Notes: a model not told the origin generated them from the sequence alone. A DNA stretch of 64,000 nt from an uncultured Dokdonia sp. (GCF_947492535.1 NZ_CANLNH010000009.1:124001-188000); one strand, 5' to 3'; shown: positions 17,402 through 26,776, counted from the stretch's first letter. A program made the numbers and translations.

Positions 17402-18805
17402 ATGCGCAAACAATTACTAACAATCATTGGGTTACTTATGCCTCTTTTAGGCTTTGCGCAAACAAATCAAGAAACGATAGCACTAGATCCAGATCTAGGT
17501 ATTGGACTCTCTTTTACGAGTGTAGGACGTGGTCTGTTAGGAATGCTTTTTTTAATTGGTGTATGTTACTTATTAAGCAGCAATCGTTCAAAAATTAATT
17601 GGCGTCTCGTACTTACAGGATTAGGACTACAATTATTATTTGCCATCCTTGTATTGAAAGTAGATTTTGTTGCTGCCGGTTTTGATTGGATATCACAAAA
17701 AGTAGTTGAATTTTTAAATATAGCTGAAGAAGGAGCTCTATTTGTATTTGGAAAACTAGTAGATCCTTCTGCTAGTATGGGATATATCTTTGCTTTTAAA
17801 GTATTACCGACTATTGTCTTTTTCTCTGCTTTCACTTCTTTATTATATTACTTAGGTATTTTACAAGTTATTGTGAAAGGTCTTGCATGGGTGATGAGTA
17901 AAACGATGCGTCTTTCTGGAGCAGAAAGTTTGGCTGCTGCTGCCAATGTTTTTATCGGACAAACAGAAGCGCCACTTGTAGTAAAACCCTATCTAGATAA
18001 AATGTCAAAGTCTGAAATGCTCTGTCTCATGGTAGGTGGTATGGCTACTATTGCTGGGGGTGTTTTAGCTGCTTTCATTGCATTTTTAGGAGGCGACAGT
18101 ATTGCCGAACAAGCCATTTTTGCAAAGCATTTACTTACAGCATCTATCATGTCTGCACCCGCAGCAATTATTATCGCAAAAATATTACATCCAGAAACGG
18201 AAGAGGTCAATAGAAAATTAGACATTTCTAAAGAGAAAGTCGGAACCAATATATTAGACGCTATTTCTAGAGGAACTACAGATGGTTTAAAACTCGCCGT
18301 AAATGTAGGTGCGATGCTTTTAGTCTTTACAGCTTTAATGGGAGTGCTTAATTGGATACTAGGAGATTTACTAGGAGACATTACAGGCTTAAATGGAGTT
18401 ATTGCCGGCGCCACAGATGGACGTTACACAGACTTATCTATGGAATTTATTCTAGGGAATGTCTTTGCTCCTGTCGCTTGGATTATTGGTGTACCTGCCG
18501 AAGATATTACCACGGTTGGTCAACTTTTAGGTGAAAAAACAATTCTTAATGAATTTTATGCCTATGGTTCTTTAAGTACATTGAAAGCTAGTGGAGCAAT
18601 CACTAATTATCGTTCTATTGTCATCGCGACCTATGCACTTTGTGGATTTGCAAATTTTGCTTCTATAGGGATTCAAATTGGTGGAATAGGTGTACTAGCT
18701 CCTAGCCAAAGAGCAACTCTTGCTAAATTTGGTATTAAAGCACTTATAGGAGGTACTGTTGCAGCTTTACTTACCGCTACTATAGCTGGAATGCTTATTG
18801 GATAA
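17402..18805 (+). CDS. nupC: Concentrative nucleoside transporter (NupC/CNT family)
   Basis: 467 residues. An apparent N-terminal signal-like helix (MRKQLLTIIGLLMPLLGFAQ) is followed by the CNT fold: SVGRGLLGMLFLIGVCYLLS, FVFGKLV, the binding motif VFIGQTEAPLVVKPYL, and later GSLSTLKASGAITNYRSIVI and CGFANFASIGIQIGGIG. It imports nucleosides with Na+ or H+. The extra N-terminal region is common in Bacteroidota members. The bfn-nupC pair is, in flavobacterial genomes I recall, followed by thyA; here thyA lies 21 kb away, beyond the RiPP island. Confidence 0.93.
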   Translation: MRKQLLTIIGLLMPLLGFAQTNQETIALDPDLGIGLSFTSVGRGLLGMLFLIGVCYLLSSNRSKINWRLVLTGLGLQLLFAILVLKVDFVAAGFDWISQKVVEFLNIAEEGALFVFGKLVDPSASMGYIFAFKVLPTIVFFSAFTSLLYYLGILQVIVKGLAWVMSKTMRLSGAESLAAAANVFIGQTEAPLVVKPYLDKMSKSEMLCLMVGGMATIAGGVLAAFIAFLGGDSIAEQAIFAKHLLTASIMSAPAAIIIAKILHPETEEVNRKLDISKEKVGTNILDAISRGTTDGLKLAVNVGAMLLVFTALMGVLNWILGDLLGDITGLNGVIAGATDGRYTDLSMEFILGNVFAPVAWIIGVPAEDITTVGQLLGEKTILNEFYAYGSLSTLKASGAITNYRSIVIATYALCGFANFASIGIQIGGIGVLAPSQRATLAKFGIKALIGGTVAALLTATIAGMLIG

Positions 18806-18819
18806 TTAAAAAAGATAAT

Positions 18820-18909
18820 TAGTCGTTAGCTTTTAGTCAGTAGATAAGAATATGTCACCCTGAGCGTGTCGAAGGGCTTAGTTGATAGTCTTTAGTCGTT
18901 AGCTTTTAG
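18820..18909. repeat. Degenerate repeat-rich island border
   Basis: TAGTCGTTAGCTTTTAG occurs twice (18820-18836 and 18893-18909), flanking CCCTGAGCGTGTCGAAGGG, a near-palindrome of a kind often dispersed in Bacteroidota genomes. It lies exactly where the housekeeping block ends and the RiPP island begins. No second copy is seen at the island's other end. Confidence 0.6.
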
Positions 18910-18947
18910 ACTTTTACATTTTAGCTCTTCGCTATTAAAAAGTTACG

Positions 18948-19169
18948 CTACTTTTTAAATGGTAATTCAGCTATTATATTTCCTTTCGAATCTAAAAAAG
19001 AGTGATTCATAATTTTAATTTCTTCGTCTAAAGGCATTTTTGACAATGTATCAACAAAGTCTCTCGTAAACTGTTTCACCTCATCACTTGGATTTGTAAC
19101 ACCCTCTTCTTGCATACCTTTTCTGATTGTATATATTCCAAGAAAATGTGCGACATCTAGTTTTCCCAT
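18948..19169 (-). CDS. Small orphan protein at end of RiPP operon
   Basis: 73 residues, beginning MGKLDVAHFLGIYTIRKGMQ and ending IIAELPFKK. It has no signal peptide and no membrane helix. The composition is ordinary for a small soluble protein. It is the last gene on the strand of the precursor-LanB-transporter set, 61 bp after the HlyD gene, with a palindrome copy between. I do not recognise it. Position suggests an accessory or self-protection role, but nothing in the sequence shows that. Confidence 0.6.
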   Translation of the reverse strand: MGKLDVAHFLGIYTIRKGMQEEGVTNPSDEVKQFTRDFVDTLSKMPLDEEIKIMNHSFLDSKGNIIAELPFKK

Positions 19170-19198
19170 TTTAATTCAATTTACATGAGTAATTGATA

Positions 19199-19222
19199 TA
19201 TACGCTTTCGCGAAAGCGTATA
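19199..19222. repeat. Dispersed palindrome copy
   Basis: Core CGCTTTCGCGAAAGCG with TATA flanks, between the HlyD gene and the small orphan. Confidence 0.9.
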
Positions 19223-19230
19223 CTTAACCA

Positions 19231-20523
19231 TTATCGTTTAAATATATCACGCAATTGATAGAAGAAACGCTCTATGAGTCTTAGATCCTCTGTAATGATA
19301 TCTCCCGTACCTCTCATTTCCTGTTGAAAATCTATTTCTTTATCAAACGTAGTCACTAGCGTTTCAGGAAGAGATACATCAATAGCATACATCCCTTCTT
19401 CATCTGCAATAACAGATATCTTTTCTATTCTACCTTCTAATGTTCCAAACTCAGTATCAGGGTAATTTTCAAGTCTTACAATCACCTCTTGTCCTAATTT
19501 TATTTTTCCAGAATTTTGCGCAGGTGTTTTTAATTTTGCAACATATTCTGATCCATCGTTAGGAATGACAGTAAAAACGACATCTCCTGCATTTACGGTT
19601 TGATTTTCGCTCCAAAAATTAAGAAAAGAAACTTTACCATCTAGTTTAGAAGTTAACGCAAAATTAAGCTCCCAATCTTTAATACTTGCCTTAAGTACAT
19701 TGAGAGACTGAATCACTCCATTCAATAAGACTCGCTCTTCGCGAGCGCCGTCAATTTCTGTTCCCTTAGCTGTGCTTTGAGCACCACTAATAGCTTCTTT
19801 TAATTGAGAAATTGAAGCCTCTACATTTTTATAGTTACGTTCTACTTGAGAAAACTCTATTCTTCTCCTTTCTACTTCTGAAGTTGCTATTACTCCATTA
19901 CTATAGAGTTCTTCGTAACGCTCTTTTTCTTTCCTAGCTAGGTCTAATTCGTCTTTATTGAGTTGACGTTGTGACTCTGTGAATTTTAATCGTCTATTTT
20001 GCTCAGAAATAGAAATACGATTTGCAATTGCGCGATTAGAAAAAGGTTGAAATTCTTTATTCAGTTCATACAACACATAACTATTTACAAAAAGTGCATA
20101 ATTAGTTTCTATATTTCCTAGAGAAAGCTCTGGAATCTTTGTATAAGGAAAATAGAACGATTCATTTTGTAATGATATCGTATCTAATGCAGCTTTAAGG
20201 GTATATATATCTTTATAATTTGCTGCGTTTTCAATAATCGCAAGAGGCTGATTCCTTACCACATCTTGATTATCTTCTACTAAAATAGCAGAAAACCTTC
20301 CTGAACTTTTTGCGCGTTCTTTTTGAGGAGGTACTTGTGTAGTTATAATAGCTTGCGAAGGAATAATATCTGGGTATTCTAAAAACCAAGAAATAGCAAG
20401 TAATAAGATTATTAGTCCTAAAAAAAGTGCGCTTCCCCAACGTATCATCCAGTTAGGAGCTCGTGTTAAAATCTCTTGAACCTCTTCGCTACGTAATTCT
20501 ATGTCATCTATTTGATCTGGCAT
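19231..20523 (-). CDS. HlyD-family membrane fusion protein
   Basis: 430 residues. After about 25 cytoplasmic residues there is one membrane helix (WGSALFLGLIILLLAISWFL), then a biotinyl-lipoyl-like strand region (KSSGRFSAILVEDNQDVVRN), a long coiled coil (about residues 150-260, for example LNKDELDLARKEKERYEEL and QVERNYKNVEASISQLKEA), and a beta-barrel HlyD_3 domain (LGQEVIVRLENYPD). It links an inner-membrane ABC exporter to an outer-membrane channel, which is not in the window. It starts 12 bp after the C39 transporter gene, so it should serve that transporter in peptide export. Confidence 0.92.
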   Translation of the reverse strand: MPDQIDDIELRSEEVQEILTRAPNWMIRWGSALFLGLIILLLAISWFLEYPDIIPSQAIITTQVPPQKERAKSSGRFSAILVEDNQDVVRNQPLAIIENAANYKDIYTLKAALDTISLQNESFYFPYTKIPELSLGNIETNYALFVNSYVLYELNKEFQPFSNRAIANRISISEQNRRLKFTESQRQLNKDELDLARKEKERYEELYSNGVIATSEVERRRIEFSQVERNYKNVEASISQLKEAISGAQSTAKGTEIDGAREERVLLNGVIQSLNVLKASIKDWELNFALTSKLDGKVSFLNFWSENQTVNAGDVVFTVIPNDGSEYVAKLKTPAQNSGKIKLGQEVIVRLENYPDTEFGTLEGRIEKISVIADEEGMYAIDVSLPETLVTTFDKEIDFQQEMRGTGDIITEDLRLIERFFYQLRDIFKR

Positions 20524-20535
20524 TCCTTTTCTTTT

Positions 20536-22728
20536 TTACGATCCTAATTCTAACTGATTTTTTACTAGATTATAATAATACCCTTTTTCACGAGTAAGTG
20601 TTTCGTGGTTTCCAACTTCTACGATTTTACCTTGATCTAATACAACGATTTGATCTGCATTTTTCACAGTGCTTAATCGGTGGGCTATTACGACAGCTGT
20701 TCTATTTTTAAAGAACTCATCCAACTTCTCCATGATTACTTTTTCATTATTTGCATCTAATGCACTAGTTGCCTCATCAAAGAATAAGAAATTAGGATCT
20801 TTATATACAGACCTAGCAATAAACAAACGCTGTTTCTGACCTGTACTTAAACCGACACCTTCCATTCCTATTTTCGTATTATACGATAAAGGCAGTGACT
20901 CTATAAAGTCTTTAATATTAGCAACATCTACAGCATGCGCAAGTTTTTTCTTATCTACATAATCATCTCCTACAGCAATATTATTGGCTATCGTATCATT
21001 AAACACATATCCTTCTTGCATAACCACACCACAAGATGCTCTCCATGAGTATTGCGAAATATTCTGCAAGTCAGCACTTCCAATTTTTATTTGCCCTTCA
21101 TTAGGTTCATAAAACTTAAGCAAGACTTTCATTAGTGTTGTTTTACCACTACCACTTACCCCAACAATAGCGGTTACTTTATTTGCTGGAATATGCAAGC
21201 TCAAACCATCAAGTACTTTAACATCAGAGCCAATATATCTAAATGAGATGTCTTTAATATCAAAATCTGCATTTTTAGGGATGTCTGTTATTTTTGTTTC
21301 TTCTCTTCCTTCTTCATCTTCTTTATTGTGTATTTCTCCTAGACGATCTAATGAAATACGAGCATCTTGTAATTCTCTAATAAAGCTTATTAACTGCGAA
21401 ATAGGAGAGTTCAATTGCCCTACGATATACGTAACAGCAAACATTTCCCCCAGTAATAAATCTCCATCAATTACGAGTGTTGCTGATAAAATGGTAATTA
21501 AAATATTTTTAAGCTCGTTTATAAATCCAGAACCTACACTCTGATATTGTTCTAATGCAAGGCTTTCTATAGAAATCTTAAAGAGACGTGCTTGCATAAA
21601 CTCCCATGACCATCTCTTTTGTTTTTCTGCATTATGAAGCTTGATTTCTTGCATTCCGTTAATAAGCTCAATCACTTTACTTTGTTCTTGACTTACTTGA
21701 GAGAAACGCTTATAATCAAGATCGGCTCTCTTTTTAAGGAAAATAACAATCCAGAAAAAATAAAGCACACTTCCTAATAGAAATATTCCAAAAATTTGAA
21801 AACTATAATAGGCTAATACAAAGCCAAACACCACAAGATTCACCATTGAAAACAACACATTCAATGATGATGTTGTTAAGATACGCTCTATACGTCTATG
21901 GTCATTAATACGCTGTAAAATATCTCCCGTCATACGTACATCAAAAAATGATATAGGTAGATTCATCAGTTTGATAAAGAAATCTGAGATTAAAGAGATA
22001 TTAATACGGGTACTTAAATGCAGTAAAATCCAACTTCTAATTACCTCAACTCCTGTTCTTCCTAAGAATAAAGCGACTTGTGCAATAAGTATTAAATAGA
22101 TAAAATTAATATCTCGTGTTTTAATACCTACATCAACAACACTTTGTGTTAAAAATGGGAAGACCACTTGCAACAAACTTCCTGCAAGGAGTCCTATGAC
22201 TAACTGAACAATAAATTTTCTATATCTGAATACATATTTAAAGATAAAAGAGAAGCCAAAATTCTTTTTTTCTTCTTCAAAATGCTCTTCATAAAACTTA
22301 GGAGTCGTTTCAAGTAATAATGCAATTCCTTCGGCTGTAGCGTCTGTAGCATTATTCCCTATCCAAAATTTAAGGAGTTCTTCTTTTGTATATTTTAATA
22401 TGCCATGTGCAGGGTCAGAAATATGAAAGACACCTCTTGAGATCTTATAAAGTACTACATAGTGGTTTTTATTCCAATGGAGTATACATGGCAATGGAAC
22501 TTCTTCTTGAAGTTGATCCAACGTTATTTTCACCCCTAAGGTTCTAAAACCAAGTTTTTCTGCTGCATTACTAATTCCTAATAAACTACTACCAGATCTT
22601 GTGGTTTCACTAAGACTTCGTAGTAATTGAATAGGAATAGGTTTCTTATAGTATTTAGCAATCATTTTGAGGCATGTAGGCCCACAATCTTTACTATCTG
22701 CTTGTTTATAAAAAGGAAACTTCTTCAA
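20536..22728 (-). CDS. C39-peptidase bacteriocin ABC transporter (LanT-like)
   Basis: 730 residues with three parts. The N-terminal C39 cysteine peptidase has Cys15 (DCGPTC), His89 (HWNKNHYVVLY) and Asp105 (ISDPAHG), all catalytic residues present. A six-helix ABC membrane domain follows (about 160-460). The ATPase has Walker A GVSGSGKTT, signature LSTGQKQR, Walker B FLFFDEATSALD and the switch His in IAHRLS. Such proteins cleave leader peptides after a double glycine and export the core. Nearly all precursors in this island carry a GG or GQG site before the core. It lies between the split LanB genes and HlyD in one operon and is the natural exporter for the whole peptide set. Confidence 0.96.
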   Translation of the reverse strand: MKKFPFYKQADSKDCGPTCLKMIAKYYKKPIPIQLLRSLSETTRSGSSLLGISNAAEKLGFRTLGVKITLDQLQEEVPLPCILHWNKNHYVVLYKISRGVFHISDPAHGILKYTKEELLKFWIGNNATDATAEGIALLLETTPKFYEEHFEEEKKNFGFSFIFKYVFRYRKFIVQLVIGLLAGSLLQVVFPFLTQSVVDVGIKTRDINFIYLILIAQVALFLGRTGVEVIRSWILLHLSTRINISLISDFFIKLMNLPISFFDVRMTGDILQRINDHRRIERILTTSSLNVLFSMVNLVVFGFVLAYYSFQIFGIFLLGSVLYFFWIVIFLKKRADLDYKRFSQVSQEQSKVIELINGMQEIKLHNAEKQKRWSWEFMQARLFKISIESLALEQYQSVGSGFINELKNILITILSATLVIDGDLLLGEMFAVTYIVGQLNSPISQLISFIRELQDARISLDRLGEIHNKEDEEGREETKITDIPKNADFDIKDISFRYIGSDVKVLDGLSLHIPANKVTAIVGVSGSGKTTLMKVLLKFYEPNEGQIKIGSADLQNISQYSWRASCGVVMQEGYVFNDTIANNIAVGDDYVDKKKLAHAVDVANIKDFIESLPLSYNTKIGMEGVGLSTGQKQRLFIARSVYKDPNFLFFDEATSALDANNEKVIMEKLDEFFKNRTAVVIAHRLSTVKNADQIVVLDQGKIVEVGNHETLTREKGYYYNLVKNQLELGS

Positions 22729-22756
22729 AATGATACGTCTATTTTTTTTACTACTA

Positions 22757-23644
22757 TTACTTCTTTTTATTCTTAAATGTTCTAATCCCCCACGCTACTT
22801 TATAATGTCTATACAAAAGATCATATACCACCATTTCATGCAATCTGTTTTTTGACCTAAACATCCTGTTCATAAGCATATGAGCATAACTTCCTAAATA
22901 GGCATCTATTTTTTCATTAGATGCAGACTTTTTAAGTGCTTCAATAGTCGTTTTACTCTTTTCACTTTTATACGCCAATAATTCCAAAAGAGGTTGATAC
23001 TCTGGACGATCCTCGGCTTTAAAGTCTATAAAGAAAGTTATTTTTTCTCGTTTAGAACGGAATTTTTCATCTAATTGTTTCTTAAGAAACTTATTCATCC
23101 CAAACTCTTGTCCAAAGCCAGTTTTTAATCGTTCCATAAAAGCTAACTTTTGGTCTTCTGAATAGTCAAAATCTGCTAGCATGGTATCCAATGCTCTTAT
23201 AGAAAAAAGCCATCGTAACTCTTCTCCTTCTTCCCCATCTACCATATCTAAAAAGTTAACAATCATATCACTTTCATGGGAGAATAACTGTTCTGCGGCT
23301 TCAATATGTTCTTCCCCGTATCGTTCAATTTCTCGATTGTAGGTGTCTAGCTGTATTTTCCATATTAAATCCGCTTTCGCGAAAGCGTGTAAATGTGCAT
23401 ATACTGTTTTCATAATGACCCCTATTGCGTCTGCATCTTTATAGTGAAAACGCACCCTAATATGATGTTTAGGGTCTGCATATCGTATAAAAAACCACTG
23501 ATCTATATGTCCTTTTTGAAACAGCTCTTCTGTGATAGGCTTAATCGCTTCTGCAAGTACAATATCAGCTGTTTTTGTTCCTGTGTATATTTTATAATAC
23601 ACCCACGAATCTCCTGGTATAAATGTACGTTGTGTATTAGGCAT
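22757..23644 (-). CDS. Thiopeptide-type biosynthesis protein (LanB elimination domain, SpaB_C-like)
   Basis: 295 residues. It starts MPNTQRTFIPGDSWVYYKIY, and the segment WFFIRYADPKHHIRVRFHY is the hallmark of the C-terminal domain of lantibiotic dehydratases (thiopeptide-type bacteriocin biosynthesis domain). It also has WKIQLDTYNREIERYGEEHI, another conserved block. In full LanB proteins this domain eliminates glutamate from glutamylated Ser/Thr to give dehydroalanine or dehydrobutyrine. Here it is a separate protein, and its start overlaps the upstream LanB gene by 8 bp. A palindrome copy in the gene is read as HAFAKAD. Confidence 0.93.
   Translation of the reverse strand: MPNTQRTFIPGDSWVYYKIYTGTKTADIVLAEAIKPITEELFQKGHIDQWFFIRYADPKHHIRVRFHYKDADAIGVIMKTVYAHLHAFAKADLIWKIQLDTYNREIERYGEEHIEAAEQLFSHESDMIVNFLDMVDGEEGEELRWLFSIRALDTMLADFDYSEDQKLAFMERLKTGFGQEFGMNKFLKKQLDEKFRSKREKITFFIDFKAEDRPEYQPLLELLAYKSEKSKTTIEALKKSASNEKIDAYLGSYAHMLMNRMFRSKNRLHEMVVYDLLYRHYKVAWGIRTFKNKKK
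23372..23387. repeat. Dispersed palindrome copy (inside LanB elimination-domain gene)
   Basis: CGCTTTCGCGAAAGCG, read as AFAKA. Confidence 0.9.
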
Positions 23645-25868
23645 CAGACTGTTGTTTTAAAAGGGTTTCATTGTAAAAAGATAAAATCACTTGATTTGTA
23701 TAGGATGCATTTTCTCCAGAAACAACACTTTGTTCAGTATGTAAAAATTCTTTGAGTATAAATCGTCCTCGCTTTTTTACTGTTGACAACAACATTTGTA
23801 CACTCGTTATATTTTTTAAATTGATTAGTAGTTCATTATCACTATCCTTCAAAAGCACGTATTGGGGTAATTGTTTTTCTTTTATAAATAGTTCCAAATT
23901 CTCTTGAAAATTACCCATATTTTTTAGGGAATTTTGAAGTGCCTCTATATCAGACTTTAAAATATTCCAAGTTTTTGAAGATAAAATAACTCCTTTATAG
24001 ACAACTCTAGGCAAGAACGGAAAATCCCCTTCATAAGGTCCCCAGTGAAAACCGATCCCTCCTCGTTTATTTTGGCTCTGCATATTTGCCAAAAATTGAT
24101 AAATAGGCAATGCACCACTAGAATAATTATGAGCATTACTTAAGTGTGGAATCACTTCTTTATTATATTTTTTTGAACGTAAAATAACACGATCTCTTTT
24201 TACAGATACCATTAAGTCATCAATGGGAAGTTGCGCCTCTGTATTTAATACAGATTTAGCTAAATATGGAATTTCATACTCTCTCAAAGCAGGTCGCATT
24301 AATATATTTCCTACTCTTGATTCTGGAAGGTGTACTATTTCTGCTAGGATTCTATTTGAATTACATCGTTTTTCTACAGCGATTATTTCATTTACATATT
24401 CATGTATTTCTGGATCACTATGACAGAACCTACCTAATAAATTTGCTGCACTAGAGCCTCCTACATTTGCCATTACAATCTGTTCTTCACCATCAATATT
24501 TACTACTTCTACCATTGTCGAAATGGTATCTGGCAAGTCTTTCCAGTTTTCTTCAAATTTGTCAAAATCTGAATCTATAAGCGTAACTATTTGTTTATTC
24601 TCACGTAAGCAGTCTACTAATTTTTCATGTAAAATAGTATGGATGGTATTCCACTTTACTTCTCTCGTCGTGATTTTTGCAGACCCACCTGGCAGCATAA
24701 TATCATCTACTAACGCACTTACATCACCAGAATCTTTATTTTGAAGAAAGCCTACTCCTAGTTCTACATCTAATGCCTGAGATAAAGGAACTTCTCTATC
24801 TTCATAACGTTCATAAAATGCTTTTCTAAATTGTGATAATAATGTTTCACTAGGTGCTTGTGAGATCTTATTAAGCAAACGCATTACACGTCTTACTTTG
24901 TAAAGCAATTGCTTATTTAAACTATTTTTTTGGGGATGTAGCGACATATCTGTCTGAAACAGATACTTGAGTTCAAAACCCGTATTTAATGCTTCTAAAG
25001 AAGTACTTATATCTATATAGTCTGAAGACGGGTTTCCTATTTTCGTGTCAAGTTTTTTAATTTTTAGCTGTGTTTCTTCTAACTTTTCTACAAATCGAGC
25101 AGTGCCTTCAAGTTTTTTTAGAACAGGAATAATTTGATCTGTAAACTCTGGACCAGAAACAGACGGTTCTAGTTCACTCACTAGCAACTGACTATTTACC
25201 AATTCTTCTATAAACCCTGAAGCCACTTCTAATGAAATCTCATCATCTACCAAGCATTCTGATACTACCGCTAGTGTTGCTCCTGAAGCTGCTGTACTTA
25301 GTACTCTTTGTAAATATTCTGAATGTTGTACTCCAACAATATGATGCATCCTACGACTATTTTCATAGTGATACTCTACATAACGTAATTGTGATCCTGC
25401 TTTATATATACTTGTATTAGGATAAAAACGGAGTTGTTTTCGTATCGTTTCATCTTTTACAATATCTTGAGACAGTGCAACGAGATAATTCATATCAAGC
25501 CTCGTATGTCTTTTATTTTCTGTAGATTTTTTTAGAACAATGTCTGTCTCTTCTCCAAAAACGCCTACGGTAGTCCCTGCAAATAATCCAAAAGGGGTAC
25601 ATCTAGATGACATTCTACTTATGTATTTAAGTATCGAATATGTCATACGTTCACTATCACTAGGATTTGCTTGACCCTCTAACCATTTTTCAAAAGCGGT
25701 ATATAAAGATGGGGAAGCTAAAAAAAGTGCTTCTTTAATATGTGCTTCTTGACATATTTTTTTGAGCGTATCTTGTGTTAAGATAGAATCTTTTGTAAGC
25801 TCAAAAAAGAAGTTAAGCGGGAGTAAAGGTGATCTTAAAACGTATTTGGGAAAATGGGTGTATTGCAT
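23637..25868 (-). CDS. lanB: Lantibiotic dehydratase, glutamylation-domain protein (split LanB)
   Basis: 743 residues. It begins MQYTHFPKYVLRSPLLPLNFF and has the family segments SRMSSRCTPFGLFAGTTVG and HTRLDMNYLVALSQD near residues 90-140, typical of the Lant_dehydr_N domain, and the later RVVYKGVILSSKTWNI. In the family this domain uses glutamyl-tRNA to glutamylate Ser/Thr of the precursor. A full LanB is about 1000 residues; the missing elimination domain is encoded by the next gene, overlapping by 8 bp, so both halves are present. The precursor at 26111 lies 242 bp upstream on the same strand with a terminator between, allowing high peptide and low enzyme expression. Confidence 0.94.
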   Translation of the reverse strand: MQYTHFPKYVLRSPLLPLNFFFELTKDSILTQDTLKKICQEAHIKEALFLASPSLYTAFEKWLEGQANPSDSERMTYSILKYISRMSSRCTPFGLFAGTTVGVFGEETDIVLKKSTENKRHTRLDMNYLVALSQDIVKDETIRKQLRFYPNTSIYKAGSQLRYVEYHYENSRRMHHIVGVQHSEYLQRVLSTAASGATLAVVSECLVDDEISLEVASGFIEELVNSQLLVSELEPSVSGPEFTDQIIPVLKKLEGTARFVEKLEETQLKIKKLDTKIGNPSSDYIDISTSLEALNTGFELKYLFQTDMSLHPQKNSLNKQLLYKVRRVMRLLNKISQAPSETLLSQFRKAFYERYEDREVPLSQALDVELGVGFLQNKDSGDVSALVDDIMLPGGSAKITTREVKWNTIHTILHEKLVDCLRENKQIVTLIDSDFDKFEENWKDLPDTISTMVEVVNIDGEEQIVMANVGGSSAANLLGRFCHSDPEIHEYVNEIIAVEKRCNSNRILAEIVHLPESRVGNILMRPALREYEIPYLAKSVLNTEAQLPIDDLMVSVKRDRVILRSKKYNKEVIPHLSNAHNYSSGALPIYQFLANMQSQNKRGGIGFHWGPYEGDFPFLPRVVYKGVILSSKTWNILKSDIEALQNSLKNMGNFQENLELFIKEKQLPQYVLLKDSDNELLINLKNITSVQMLLSTVKKRGRFILKEFLHTEQSVVSGENASYTNQVILSFYNETLLKQQSDA

Positions 25869-26036
25869 TCTATAATGCGCTATAATTTAAGTTAATTTTA
25901 ATTTCAAAAAGTTAACTACCAAGATACTAGAATATATTCATCTAAGCTAATAGTTTTTCTAATTAAACCCTCATTATTTACAATTTGTATTGATCTATTT
26001 CATTTTTGTTCATTCAAATGGGTAATTACATTTCAT

Positions 26037-26070
26037 GTAAAAGCCACCTTGCAAACAAGATGGCTTTTAC
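26037..26070 (-). terminator. Terminator between precursor peptide and lanB
   Basis: On the minus strand GTAAAAGCCATCTTG pairs with CAAGGTGGCTTTTAC (one G-T pair). The tail is not a pure T run, so partial read-through into lanB is plausible. Confidence 0.65.
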
Positions 26071-26110
26071 GTATTGATTTACTTCAAAATAAATCAATAG
26101 GTACATTTTA

Positions 26111-26257
26111 TTAATAACATTCTCTTCCTGGAGGAGGACAGCTATTAAAAGCATCTTGTGTAGTGCAGCAATGCGAACCTCCGCCTTTTACTTTATTTAA
26201 TTCTAGATTACTAATTACTTCTTTGTTTAATGTTAATCCTTTTAGTGAATTTTTCAT
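26111..26257 (-). CDS. Lanthipeptide precursor peptide, CC/CPP family (48 aa)
   Basis: Starts at the ATG at 26257. The leader MKNSLKGLTLNKEVISNLEL continues to a GGG site at residues 25-27. The core is about 21 residues, with HCC, two Thr, NSC, PPPG and a final CY, giving four Cys and four Ser/Thr (Ser28, Thr32, Thr33, Ser39) for lanthionine formation. Leader and core closely match the peptides at 33711 and 34059. It lies upstream of the split LanB and C39 transporter on the same strand, and has a conserved 5' leader and an upstream dyad. Being short it is easily missed, but the conserved family, start position and terminator support it well. Confidence 0.9.
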   Translation of the reverse strand: MKNSLKGLTLNKEVISNLELNKVKGGGSHCCTTQDAFNSCPPPGRECY

Positions 26258-26281
26258 AATTCTATGTTGTTACTTAAAATA

Positions 26282-26311
26282 CCTACTCTAGTTAAGGTTT
26301 TCGGCTTTCCC
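26282..26311 (-). promoter_or_regulatory. Conserved 5' leader element of precursor 26111
   Basis: On the minus strand AAGG, then GAAAGCCGAAAA, then CCTT (possible 4-bp stem), then AACTAGAGTAGG, ending 25 nt before the ATG. The same element precedes precursors 26461, 33205, 33711 and 34059. Confidence 0.75.
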
Positions 26312-26391
26312 TTGTCAAAAATTGGTTGTTAACAATGCAATAATTCTGACACTAAAGTAGCCTAGACAAAAAGATGAAAAAAGAAACCTAT

Positions 26392-26413
26392 CGGTATTTT
26401 AGACAAAATACCG
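26392..26413. promoter_or_regulatory. Dyad operator upstream of precursor 26111
   Basis: Perfect 9-bp arms CGGTATTTT and AAAATACCG around AGAC, 135 bp upstream of the precursor start. It is a member of the CC-TATTTT dyad family found ahead of five peptide genes. Confidence 0.75.
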
Positions 26414-26415
26414 CA

Positions 26416-26448
26416 TAAAAAAAGCGCTGACTTACAGCGCTTTTTTTC
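26416..26448 (-). terminator. Intrinsic terminator of precursor 26461
   Basis: AAAAAAAGCGCTG - loop - CAGCGCTTTTTTT; strong stem with T run. Confidence 0.88.
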
Positions 26449-26460
26449 TTTATTTATTTA

Positions 26461-26631
26461 CTAATGAAAATGCGAATATGTACAACCCATTTCTCTAGAC
26501 AATTCTGGATCTGTATGTGGATCTGGATCTGTAGGATCACTACTTCCTCCTTGTATTTTCAATAGTTCGCTTGTATTAATCTTTGCTATCGTTAACTTTT
26601 TAAGATTTAGTGTTTTAAATTCTTTTTTCAT
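26461..26631 (-). CDS. Regulator-linked GG-leader peptide (56 aa)
   Basis: Starts at the ATG at 26631. The leader runs MKKEFKTLNLKKLTIAKINT to a GG at residues 28-29. The core of 27 residues is unlike the CC/CPP family: SSDPTDPDPHTDPELSRE followed by MGCTYSHFH, with three Asp-Pro pairs, four His/Met-type residues and a single Cys. The leader motif L-NLKKLTIAKI is shared with the other three regulator-linked peptides, not with the class with VISNLELNK. It lies 145 bp downstream of the TPR-AraC regulator at 26777-28498 on the same strand. I infer a signalling or sensed peptide. A single Cys makes a multi-ring lanthipeptide impossible, though one ring could form. Confidence 0.85.
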   Translation of the reverse strand: MKKEFKTLNLKKLTIAKINTSELLKIQGGSSDPTDPDPHTDPELSREMGCTYSHFH

Positions 26632-26652
26632 GATACTAATTGTTTTATCTAC

Positions 26653-26680
26653 TCCTACTCTTTTAAGGTTTTTCAGAATC
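26653..26680 (-). promoter_or_regulatory. 5' leader element of precursor 26461
   Basis: On the minus strand AGGATTCTGAAAAACCTT then AAAAGAGTAGG, 22 nt before the ATG. It is a diverged version of the element before the CC/CPP precursors. Confidence 0.6.
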
Positions 26681-26739
26681 CTCCTATATAATTGAATTTG
26701 AAATATACCTTAAGTGATTTTCCGTTCACAATGAAACAA

Positions 26740-26761
26740 CCGTATTTTGTCTAAAATACGG
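26740..26761. promoter_or_regulatory. Dyad operator upstream of precursor 26461
   Basis: Perfect 9-bp arms CCGTATTTT and AAAATACGG around GTCT, 109 bp upstream of the peptide start and just downstream of the regulator stop. The best example of the dyad family. Confidence 0.78.
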
Positions 26762-26776
26762 TAGGATTTTCATCTC

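Noticed and set aside
26392..26761. CC-TATTTT dyads considered as terminators
   Set aside because: Separate strong stem-loops with T runs already end the neighbouring genes; the dyads lack T runs and stand at a fixed distance upstream of starts.
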